Source of the DNA: Parachlamydiaceae bacterium
GTDB lineage: Bacteria > Chlamydiota > Chlamydiia > Chlamydiales > Parachlamydiaceae
Length of the DNA stretch: 5,214 nucleotides
Assembly (NCBI GenBank): GCA_003164155.1
Contig: PLSG01000306.1
Span: 1 to 5,214 of the forward strand
Direction of reading: 5' to 3'
Below the pieces are notes generated by a model. That model made no database searches and was not told the origin of the DNA. It saw only the letters and a program-made list of their open reading frames with translations. Shown in pieces: positions 1 through 5,214 of this stretch. A program made the position numbers and the translations under genes. Numbering within the stretch: the stretch's first letter is position 1; every line of letters begins with the position of its first letter.

Positions 1-24
1 GGCTCTATATGGTTTCTTATGCTA

Positions 25-72
25 CCCACAGTTCATTTGCCCTTCGTGCCTCAGGGCTGCATTCACTGTGGG
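25..72. repeat. Imperfect long inverted repeat
   Basis: CCCACAGT at 25-32 pairs exactly with ACTGTGGG at 65-72. Inside it GCCC at 39-42 pairs with GGGC at 54-57, with a 6 by 7 internal loop between the stems. Neither side carries a T-run, so it is not an obvious terminator. It could be a structured RNA or a remnant of a palindromic repeat. Confidence 0.45.
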
Positions 73-150
73 CTTCGCTCAGTCGCCGATGCGGCTCCCG
101 AAAAAGGTTGCAGTCCACTTTTGAAGTACTCCTAAAGCTGTTACAAGTTT

Positions 151-176
151 GCCTTTTAAATGCTTATTTAAAATGC
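151..176. repeat. AT-rich perfect palindrome with 4-base loop
   Basis: TTTTAAAT at 154-161 is matched exactly by ATTTAAAA at 166-173 around the loop GCTT. After one mismatch the pairing resumes with GC at 151-152 and GC at 175-176. An all-AT stem would be weak as RNA. The symmetry could equally be a protein binding site or a chance product of AT-rich DNA. Confidence 0.4.
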
Positions 177-263
177 AGAATATGAGCCACCCTAGCTCAA
201 ATCCGTGTGATTTTATTACTCCAAAAACCCCACAAAATCAACATCTAGTCCTGGGCTACATGC

Positions 264-297
264 CCCCCATTCGGGGGTGAATAAGATGCTTTCGCCC
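264..297 (-). repeat. Palindromic element copy, left of the gene
   Basis: On the minus strand GGGCGA (297-292), AGCAT (290-286) and TTCACCCCCGAA (281-270) occur in this order, and the last overlaps a hairpin of CCCCC (277-273), loop GAAT and GGGGG (268-264). The same three words occur in the same order on the plus strand right of the gene at 5134-5180. This copy lacks about 18 bases found between the words in the right copy. It begins about 60 bases after the giant gene's stop and could end transcription weakly, but no T-run follows. Confidence 0.5.
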
Positions 298-357
298 ACA
301 ATTTTAATAGTGTACAAGTTTCAATTAGCCAAAGGCGCGAATGAGCGGATGTGATCC

Positions 358-3300
358 TCAATACATGCAATGCGAACCTCTGACCTCGAAAGCACCCTGG
401 GTGATCCCGCCAGCCCCGTCGGAGTATCCGAAGGGGGCATTGCTGCCCAATGAGGCGACGCTGCCTGTATAGGAGACCCCATGGCCAGCTTCCTTAGCTA
501 CCAGCGGCAAGCCCACTTGCTTAGCATATGCTATGGCGTAAGTATTCAAGGCCAAGCTTAAAGAGGTATCACCCATAGAGTTGTAGTGCCTTTCGAGAAA
601 TAGCACCGGAGTGCCATTTACGCCATCGTATAGAGCCCTTAGAACCGCGCGAGCTTTAATTTTGGCATGCTTATCTTTGATTACCACGGCACAAGTTTCA
701 TAGTCGATCACATAAGCCAAAGCGCCTTTATTCAAAGCAGGGGTGCCGTCGATGGCTTGGCAGCCGCCTGATTCCTTAGCCAACAATAGCATATCCACGG
801 GATCTCTGGTGATGCCTATTCTCCATTGCGCATAGATAACCTCTTTACCCATTTTAGACTGCATCATTCTATGCTCTGCCAAGCCCTTGACAAAGCCCTC
901 AATATCTCTGATCCACTGCTCAAACCGAGCCCCCTCTTCCGCCTGCAACTTTTGTACAGATATGCGTAGCCCTTCTAGTAACGCGTCAACCTCTTTAGGG
1001 TTTTGGGGAGTGCATAACAACAGGCAATTTTTTTGGATAGTGAGATCGGGAGGGACCACAGAGCTACTAGAAAGCTCTACTTCATGCAACTCCTTCAACA
1101 ACACAGACCCCTCGTCTGGTTTATTCAAATAGCGCTGCAGCAAAGGGAAAATCTTTTCCCATCCCGCGACATGCTTGTCACGCACGAGCGTGTTTTCCAA
1201 TAACTGGTGAAACTGCATAGCAAATGGTTTGACACTCCCTTTTTCAGCCGGAAGGTATGCGCTCAAGCTGCATAAGGAAGGCAAATTCCCCCAGCTCTTT
1301 TTAAAGCACTCCCAATTCTCCATAGCCACTTTATTTCCTGCAGAGGCCCTTAGCAAAGCTTCCATACTTGCCATATGAGGGCTTTTTACCCTCAAGGCTT
1401 GCAGGGCTTCAGGGCCCTTGATAAAAGCCGTAACAAATGCTGCGTACACTTTTTTCATGGCCAATTTTTCAGGTTCTGGAAGGATATTGATTTTACCGGC
1501 ATAGACAAACAGAGCTTCCGGATAACGCCCTTCCAGTGGCTTTTCGATGTTAGTGCTCCACAAAGTTCGAAACTCTTCTTCTATTTTAAAATCCGCTTCA
1601 TCGAGCTCAAAAACCGCCATGATTTGCTTTTGAAGTGCCTGGCGCAATGCTACTAAAGAAAGAGAGCTATTTTCCGCAATTTCCGCGCCCTTATCGAGAT
1701 TTAGCAACGCATTTATCAAGCGCATGCGTTCCATAATGTTTTGTTGTTTGAAAAAGATATTGTGCAGTATGGCGTCCTTGGCTTCCCTGGAATTGTGTAT
1801 GTCTGACAATTTGATGATTTCAGCTTCCTTTATAGAATAACGCGTTTTGCCTTTTTCAGAAGTGATACCTTTTAAAGCTAGAAATTCGCTTATTAAGCGT
1901 GAACCTAGCGCCTTATTTTGTGCTTTGCATTTAGCGGCTTCTTCGTTTTGGGACTGCTCCTTAGTCCCTTTTTTTTCTTTGGTTTCCACTTCCCCTGCAA
2001 CAGCTTTTCTACTGGGCAGTTTGTCAAGTAAAGTCAGGATGTCATCGCCGTGTTCGATAAACTGATGAACCAATATATTTTTCTTTTGATCTACAGAGAG
2101 GTTTGCCCGCCAAAGGCTCATCAGATTTATAGCTACCTGGCGCATTTTAGGCCCATCCTCAATGCGCGAGATTTTGTGAACTTGCCACGCAAAACTAGCG
2201 ATAGCTGCGCTATTTAGACTATTCGAACAAGCTAAGGCCATAGGCAGATGATAAGGTCCCTTTGTCTCCAACCCCATAAAAAAATCCCATGCTGAAGACT
2301 CTAAGAAGAGCTGAAACAGGTTAGCTGCTATTAGGTCTCGCTCTTCCAGCGATCCCAAATGGATAAGTTGCAAGAAAATGTCATCTAGCTTTTGCAATTT
2401 TTCTTCCATCACTTTTCTAAGGATCTCGACAGAGGGTTTCTCACCTTTTTTCAGCATGTGAAAGGTTTGTTTCTCCACATAGATATGCACTAAGCATGCA
2501 CAGCGCACTTGCTGGATCTCCACCCATTCGGTCATACGAGCTTTTAAGAAAGGAGCTGCATTTGTTTTCACATCCTCTAAAGTTTTTGGCATATAGCGGC
2601 ATATATTGCACAAAAGAAGTTTCCAAAATTCTTCTTTAAAGTTCTTTTTTAAAAAGGACGCTACATCGCTCAATCTCAACATCGTAGCGCTCAAAAGGCC
2701 TAAGCTAAACACATAAAAAAAGTCAGTTTCATTTTTGATGCCGTATTTTCGCAAATGGCGGAATGTTCTAGAAGCTGAATTAGTTACAGCTATTTTAGCT
2801 ATCTCCACCAAATCGGCTTGATCTTCAATGTCATAATTTGCAATATATTCCGAGACGTATTCTCCGTGTCGAATGGCTGCTATTTTAGCTATTTCTGCCC
2901 TGATGGCAGGGCTTTTAATCCTATAATTGCCTACATGCTGGGAGAGTGCCCATACCCCATTTTCTGCGCAGGTTTTGGCTATCTTAGTCAACACGGCCGG
3001 ATCTTCGATTTCATAGTTGCCAATATACTGCGATAGATCAACTTCGCCACTTGCCGCGGCGATTTGGGCCAGCTCAATCAATACCGCGCGATCTTTAATC
3101 CCATAATGGCGTATATGCTCAGAAATACTACCCCCGGCACGCACAGCTATGGCCGCTATTTCTACTAGAGTTGACTGATCTTCGATGCCATAAGCACCAA
3201 TATGCTGCGAGAAATCCCTTTCATTGCTTTCCGCGGCCATTTTGGCAAGTTTGATCAAAATGGCTTGGTCCTTGATTCCAAAATTGCGTATATGCTCAGA

Positions 3301-4926
3301 AATTCTACCCCCGGCACGCACAGCTATGGTCGCAATTTCTACTAAAGCTGATTGATCTTCGATGCCATAGGCGCCAATATGCTGCGATAAATCCCTTTCA
3401 TTGCTTTCCGCGGCCATTTTGGCAAGTCTGATCAAAATAGCTTGATCCTTGATTCCAAAATTGCGTATATACTCCGACATGCCATTTGCAGAGGGCAAAA
3501 TTATGAGCGCTAATTCTGCCAAAGCAGAAGGATCTTCGATGCCAAAGCAGCCCACATGCCTTGAGAAATTCCATGCATTGCTTTCCGCAACCATTTTAGC
3601 TAATTTAATCAAAACAGCTTGATCTTTGATTCTATATTTGCGGATATTTTGAGAGAGATTACCCCCACGCACGGCTTTGGTTGCGATTTCTGCAAGGACT
3701 AATGGATCTTCGATTTCAAAGTATTCAATTCCCATTGAGATATGTGCAGGGTGGGTTTCCGCAGCAATTTTGGCAATTTTAATCCTTGCAGCAGGATCTT
3801 TGATTTTAAAATGGCGCATGTACTCAAAACAAAGATGTGCTGGACTGCGGACAGCTATTTCCGCTATCTCCACCAGAGCAGATGGCTCTGTGATTCCATA
3901 TTTGCAAAGGCTATTTCCTATTTGCAAACCACAATTTGCTGCGGCCATTTTAGCCAGTCTAAACTTAGCGACAGGATCTTCGATTCCAAAGTTGTCGATA
4001 TTCCAAGAAACTATATAGCTATCGATTTTTAGCGATTTTTCAGCTATTTTGATCCGGTCGGACTCGTTTTTTAATCCAAAATTGGCCACATGCTCTGAAA
4101 AACGCCTGTGCTCCGCAGCCAGAAGAGCTATTTCGAGTAAGACCGAGGGGTCCTTAATACCAAAACCCCCTATATGCTGCGCCAGACGAGCTCCATCCTT
4201 ACAAGCTGCGACCTTGGCTATCTTCTCCAAAGTGGATTGGCTGGTGATCCCATAATTCTGAATATGAAAAGCAACTTCACATGCATAAACTGCCACATGC
4301 GCTTCGACTAAAGCCTCCACGGTTGATTGCTGGATGATGCCAAAACTTTTGGCTCTTGCCGAAAACAATCCAAAGCCAGAGACTTCTTTACCTTTAAAAG
4401 GCACCCAGGTCTTTTGTCTAACAACAAGATTGGCTATAGCAATTCGCGTATCTTCCGCAACATACACTAAAAACATTTCCGCAAAGAAATGGGCATGGAG
4501 ATTGCCGTCATCCCCCATTTCCATTAATATAGCTACCACATAATCTACTTTATCCTTGGCCAGGTACTGTATAGCTGTTAAACCTTTTTCCACTTCCCAC
4601 TGCAATTTCTCTTTATTTTCATTTAATAGACTCAGCAGTCTCGAAGGATCGGGCAGACACTGCTTGGTCTTGGGCTTCACATCTGTCTCTGTAGGCAAAG
4701 AAACATTAGGAGGACATGCATTAAAAAAATCTTTGCCCCATTTTTCAAAAGCTTCTTGGTCAGGAGCTTTTTTAACCAGGTGGGCCATAAACGGAGCCAT
4801 ATCCATCTCTCCTTTTAGCCCAGATGGAGGAAGCGCACTACGCAAAAAAGTATGGGATGTATCGTTAGAGGAGTTCAGAGGGAGTAGATTAAATGAGCGT
4901 GAAGTGCTTGAGGTTGATGGTGTCAT
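358..4926 (-). CDS. Giant helical-repeat protein, uncharacterised; possible secreted effector
   Basis: I do not recognise a named gene. The frame is open for 1522 codons and ends in TGA at 360-358. The start is ATG at 4926-4924, five bases after AGGAG; an in-frame TAA at 4947-4945 rules out a longer version with another ATG. Layout by residue: 1-25 Ser/Thr-rich with no signal peptide; 26-185 a mixed, partly helical region; about 195-757 nineteen repeats of 28-30 residues, each opening F/Y-G-I-x-D and continuing with a helix like LxEIAKIAA and a second short helix like LSQHI; 758-970 helix-rich; 971-1003 a Lys/Glu/Gln-rich linker; 1004-1365 helix-rich; 1366-1522 a compact C-terminal region with GGCQAIDG, ALNKGALAYV and FLERHY. 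A short hydrophobic run (736-750) lies at the end of the repeats and is unlikely to span a membrane. From memory the repeats and tail resemble uncharacterised proteins of environmental chlamydiae. I infer an alpha-solenoid binding scaffold, probably in the cytosol or secreted into a host. No catalytic motif is identified. Coding status is near certain; function is unknown. Confidence 0.95.
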   Translation of the reverse strand: MTPSTSSTSRSFNLLPLNSSNDTSHTFLRSALPPSGLKGEMDMAPFMAHLVKKAPDQEAFEKWGKDFFNACPPNVSLPTETDVKPKTKQCLPDPSRLLSLLNENKEKLQWEVEKGLTAIQYLAKDKVDYVVAILMEMGDDGNLHAHFFAEMFLVYVAEDTRIAIANLVVRQKTWVPFKGKEVSGFGLFSARAKSFGIIQQSTVEALVEAHVAVYACEVAFHIQNYGITSQSTLEKIAKVAACKDGARLAQHIGGFGIKDPSVLLEIALLAAEHRRFSEHVANFGLKNESDRIKIAEKSLKIDSYIVSWNIDNFGIEDPVAKFRLAKMAAANCGLQIGNSLCKYGITEPSALVEIAEIAVRSPAHLCFEYMRHFKIKDPAARIKIAKIAAETHPAHISMGIEYFEIEDPLVLAEIATKAVRGGNLSQNIRKYRIKDQAVLIKLAKMVAESNAWNFSRHVGCFGIEDPSALAELALIILPSANGMSEYIRNFGIKDQAILIRLAKMAAESNERDLSQHIGAYGIEDQSALVEIATIAVRAGGRISEHIRNFGIKDQAILIKLAKMAAESNERDFSQHIGAYGIEDQSTLVEIAAIAVRAGGSISEHIRHYGIKDRAVLIELAQIAAASGEVDLSQYIGNYEIEDPAVLTKIAKTCAENGVWALSQHVGNYRIKSPAIRAEIAKIAAIRHGEYVSEYIANYDIEDQADLVEIAKIAVTNSASRTFRHLRKYGIKNETDFFYVFSLGLLSATMLRLSDVASFLKKNFKEEFWKLLLCNICRYMPKTLEDVKTNAAPFLKARMTEWVEIQQVRCACLVHIYVEKQTFHMLKKGEKPSVEILRKVMEEKLQKLDDIFLQLIHLGSLEERDLIAANLFQLFLESSAWDFFMGLETKGPYHLPMALACSNSLNSAAIASFAWQVHKISRIEDGPKMRQVAINLMSLWRANLSVDQKKNILVHQFIEHGDDILTLLDKLPSRKAVAGEVETKEKKGTKEQSQNEEAAKCKAQNKALGSRLISEFLALKGITSEKGKTRYSIKEAEIIKLSDIHNSREAKDAILHNIFFKQQNIMERMRLINALLNLDKGAEIAENSSLSLVALRQALQKQIMAVFELDEADFKIEEEFRTLWSTNIEKPLEGRYPEALFVYAGKINILPEPEKLAMKKVYAAFVTAFIKGPEALQALRVKSPHMASMEALLRASAGNKVAMENWECFKKSWGNLPSLCSLSAYLPAEKGSVKPFAMQFHQLLENTLVRDKHVAGWEKIFPLLQRYLNKPDEGSVLLKELHEVELSSSSVVPPDLTIQKNCLLLCTPQNPKEVDALLEGLRISVQKLQAEEGARFEQWIRDIEGFVKGLAEHRMMQSKMGKEVIYAQWRIGITRDPVDMLLLAKESGGCQAIDGTPALNKGALAYVIDYETCAVVIKDKHAKIKARAVLRALYDGVNGTPVLFLERHYNSMGDTSLSLALNTYAIAYAKQVGLPLVAKEAGHGVSYTGSVASLGSNAPFGYSDGAGGITQGAFEVRGSHCMY
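361..831 (-). other. C-terminal compact domain of the giant protein (residues 1366-1522)
   Basis: This part differs from the rest of the protein: it has predicted beta-strand character and many Gly, Asp and aromatic residues. Landmarks in order are ITRDPVDMLLLAK (1372-1384), GGCQAIDGTPALNK (1387-1400), AYVID (1404-1408), KIKARAVLR (1422-1430), PVLFLERHY (1440-1448), a helix around 1457-1471, then a Gly-rich tail with SLGSNAPFGYSDGAGG (1492-1507). The pattern Cys-x-x-I-D-G with a downstream Arg helix and a Glu in FLERxY suggests a folded, possibly enzymatic or ligand-binding unit. From memory, similar endings occur on several otherwise unrelated large proteins of environmental chlamydiae, which would make it a shared module. 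I cannot assign a family or reaction. Confidence 0.55.
1915..2016 (-). other. Charged linker splitting the protein (residues 971-1004)
   Basis: A stretch rich in Lys, Glu, Gln and Ala, including EVETKEKKGTKEQ, breaks the helical pattern and is probably disordered. It separates the repeat array and first helical block (residues 195-970) from the second helical block and C-terminal domain (1004-1522), and is a likely domain boundary. Confidence 0.55.
2656..4344 (-). repeat. About nineteen tandem 28-30-residue repeats within the giant gene
   Basis: The repeats start at residues 195, 225, 255, 283, 313, 343, 373, 403, 431, 461, 490, 520, 549, 579, 608, 638, 668, 698 and 728; the last is degenerate after its first few residues. 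The consensus is aromatic-G-I-(K/E)-D-(P/Q)-x-x-L-x-(E/K)-(I/L)-A-K-(I/M)-A-A, then a variable 6-8-residue turn, then (L/I)-S-(Q/E)-(H/Y)-I-x-N. Small residues (Ala, Gly) and aliphatics sit at regular helical spacing, as expected for a two-helix unit stacking into a solenoid. From the seventh unit on, third-position K and E alternate without exception, so the working module is a pair of units of about 59-60 residues. I do not see the signatures of TPR, ankyrin, LRR or Sel1 repeats. The array is seen directly; the solenoid fold is inferred. Confidence 0.9.
3111..3464 (-). repeat. Recent 177-bp in-frame tandem duplication, two copies
   Basis: Copy one is 3111-3287 and copy two is 3288-3464. Aligned by eye without gaps they differ at 12 of 177 positions, about 93% identity, far closer than other repeat pairs in the array. 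Each copy encodes 59 residues, one 30-residue IKD unit plus one 29-residue IED unit, covering about residues 488-606. The length is a multiple of three, so the duplication adds a complete module without breaking the frame. Similar but more diverged DNA continues on both sides, so the array probably grew by unequal recombination or slippage between modules. Confidence 0.93.
4852..4926 (-). other. Ser/Thr-rich N-terminus, candidate type III secretion signal
   Basis: Of the first 24 residues 12 are Ser or Thr, with few charges and no long hydrophobic stretch, so a Sec signal peptide is unlikely. Disordered Ser/Thr-rich N-termini are typical of type III secretion effectors, and chlamydiae carry such a system. 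No chaperone gene lies in this window. Secretion is inferred from composition alone. Confidence 0.35.
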
Positions 4927-5057
4927 TATATCTCCTAGAATGATTTATGAGATTGATCGATGCATGTAGAGAAATTAAATGCAAAAGTGCCAAGCAGCTA
5001 GTACGTTGTTAAGGTAGAATTTACTGATTTGGCCCACGCGAAAACTTTCTAGGAGTC
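4927..5057. other. Upstream region of the giant gene, possible divergent control region
   Basis: This gap should contain the promoter of the giant gene, but no clear pair of promoter boxes is visible. The best -35-like word on the minus strand is TTGGCA at 4993-4988; 17 bases on is only TCTACA. TTTAAT at 4979-4974 is a fair -10 word but has no partner at the right distance. On the plus strand TAGAAT at 5015-5020 is a fair -10 word, also without a good -35. The bases TTCTAGGAG occur twice facing outward, at 4940-4932 on the minus strand and 5047-5055 on the plus strand, as if two genes diverge from here. Confidence 0.4.
4932..4936 (-). promoter_or_regulatory. Shine-Dalgarno sequence of the giant gene
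   Basis: On the minus strand the bases before the start read TTCTAGGAGATATA followed by ATG. AGGAG is complementary to the 3' end of 16S rRNA and lies five bases from the start codon. This site decides the start at 4926, because no other in-frame ATG lies between it and the upstream stop at 4947-4945. Confidence 0.8.
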
Positions 5058-5062
5058 ATGTC

Positions 5063-5134
5063 ATGCAAACATCGCAGTCTTATTCACCATACAGCACGCT
5101 TTCAGCGTGCGGAACTTTTATCTGGTTTACCTAG
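5063..5134 (+). pseudogene. Possible divergent gene start, short or broken
   Basis: AGGAG at 5051-5055 is followed seven bases later by ATG at 5063, an ideal distance. The frame encodes 23 residues beginning MQTSQSYSPYSTLSA, Ser/Thr-rich like the start of the giant protein, and then stops at TAG 5132-5134. An alternative ATG at 5058, only two bases from the AGGAG, opens a different frame that runs to the window edge without a stop (52 codons, MSCKHRSL and onward), but its residues are unconvincing. Either this is the remnant of a frameshifted or truncated paralogue, or the start signals are fortuitous. The downstream part overlaps palindromic repeats, which argues against an intact gene. Confidence 0.25.
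5094..5110. repeat. Hairpin, 7-bp stem and 3-base loop
   Basis: GCACGCT at 5094-5100 is the exact reverse complement of AGCGTGC at 5104-5110, loop TTC. On the plus strand it is followed by GGAACTTTTA, too few Ts for a confident terminator. It is the first of two consecutive hairpins in the right-hand repeat element. Confidence 0.6.
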
Positions 5135-5180
5135 GGCGATTCCCTTAGCATTACCCATATCTTTTCTCTTCACCCCCGAA
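5131..5180 (+). repeat. Palindromic element copy, right of the gene
   Basis: CTAGGG at 5131-5136 pairs with CCCTTAG at 5142-5148 with one bulged T. The words GGGCGA (5134-5139), AGCAT (5147-5151) and TTCACCCCCGAA (5169-5180) then follow, matching the left copy at 264-297 in inverted orientation. With the hairpin at 5094-5110 it resembles, from memory, the class of intergenic repeats built of consecutive palindromes (a CCTAGGGC-loop-GCCCTAGG type) scattered in many bacterial genomes. This copy looks decayed, since its second arm is imperfect. Confidence 0.45.
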
Positions 5181-5214
5181 CAAGACAGTTGCAAAAGTCC
5201 AAAAAATCTGGCAT

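Larger units (their letters stand above)
1..357. other. Gene-free region downstream of the giant gene
   Basis: All frames are broken by stops. The longest suggestive piece is a minus-strand run of about 33 codons from a GTG at 119 (VDCNLFREPHRRL and onward) ending near position 17. It has no ribosome binding site and overlaps an inverted repeat, so I do not call it a gene. The stretch contains three inverted repeats, listed separately. No hairpin followed by a T-run lies close behind the gene's stop, so no intrinsic terminator is called. The region looks like decayed intergenic or repeat-derived DNA. Confidence 0.6.

Noticed and set aside
264..277. Intrinsic terminator of the giant gene
   Set aside because: The CCCCC-GAAT-GGGGG hairpin is followed on the minus strand by GCATGTAGCCC, not a T-run.
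736..750. Transmembrane helix at the end of the repeat array
   Set aside because: These are residue positions (about nt 2677-2721). The hydrophobic run is only about 15 residues, contains Ser and Gly, and fits the degenerate last repeat better.
2441..2626. Minus-strand 61-codon frame inside the giant gene
   Set aside because: It is in another frame of the same strand, within clearly coding sequence, with no independent start signal or recognisable product.
3677..4032. Overlapping plus-strand open frames of 96-113 codons in the repeat array
   Set aside because: They mirror the 30-residue repeats of the minus-strand gene, and two frames are open at once. This is a by-product of repeat composition rather than evidence of genes.
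2656..4344. CRISPR array or non-coding tandem repeat
   Set aside because: The period is about 90 or 177 bp, repeats are diverged with no constant-repeat and unique-spacer pattern, and the frame stays open throughout, so these are protein repeats.
2656..4344. TPR, Sel1, ankyrin or leucine-rich repeats
   Set aside because: The unit length of 28-30 lacks the TPR (34) and Sel1 (about 36) spacing and consensus. There is no G-xTPLHxA ankyrin signature and no LxxLxLxxN pattern.
4556..4969. Plus-strand open frame of 137 codons over the start of the giant gene
   Set aside because: It lies antisense to a strongly coding region, has no Shine-Dalgarno sequence and no family-like features. It is open only because of the codon use of the opposite strand.
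4965..4993. Sigma-70-type promoter TTGGCA, 17 bases, TCTACA for the giant gene
   Set aside because: The -10 candidate matches only three of six bases and misses the most conserved ones. It is mentioned as the best weak candidate but not called.
4980..5198. Nine-base direct repeat TGCAAAAGT (4980-4988 and 5190-5198) as a target-site duplication
   Set aside because: The enclosed 201 bp has no terminal inverted repeats and the word is AT-rich and simple, so chance is plausible.

Overview
The window holds one very large minus-strand gene (358-4926, 1522 codons) flanked by about 357 bp and 288 bp of apparently non-coding DNA. No RNA gene, CRISPR array or intact insertion sequence can be supported. 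The encoded protein has a Ser/Thr-rich N-terminus with no hydrophobic signal peptide, a run of about nineteen 28-30-residue helical repeats, two further helix-rich blocks separated by a charged linker, and a compact, Cys- and Gly-containing C-terminal region. From memory only, this architecture (degenerate repeats of the 'YGIxDxxxLxEIAKIAA' kind plus a 'GxCQxIDGxPxLNK...FLERxY' tail) most resembles large uncharacterised proteins of amoeba-associated Chlamydiota (Parachlamydiales and relatives). A Legionella-like host-associated bacterium is an alternative. The taxonomic guess is moderate to weak.

Layout, left to right. Positions 1-357 lie downstream of the gene and carry several inverted repeats (25-72, 151-176, 264-277) and no convincing ORF. 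Positions 358-4926 are the giant gene, read right to left. Positions 4927-5057 form an upstream region with a clear Shine-Dalgarno sequence for the giant gene and, on the opposite strand, a second copy of the same nine bases (TTCTAGGAG). That second copy sits before a divergent ATG at 5063, whose frame stops after 23 codons; this may be a broken or very short gene. Positions 5091-5200 hold two hairpins and a 12-base word, TTCACCCCCGAA, which also occurs inverted at 270-281. The gene is therefore bracketed by two outward-pointing, related palindromic elements.

There is no operon partner in view, so function must come from the protein itself. The best inference is an alpha-solenoid protein that binds another macromolecule, possibly a secreted host-directed effector. 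The repeat array shows a recent in-frame 177-bp duplication and a strict alternation of IKx and IEx repeat types over thirteen units. It therefore looks like a two-unit module that is still expanding and probably varies between strains.
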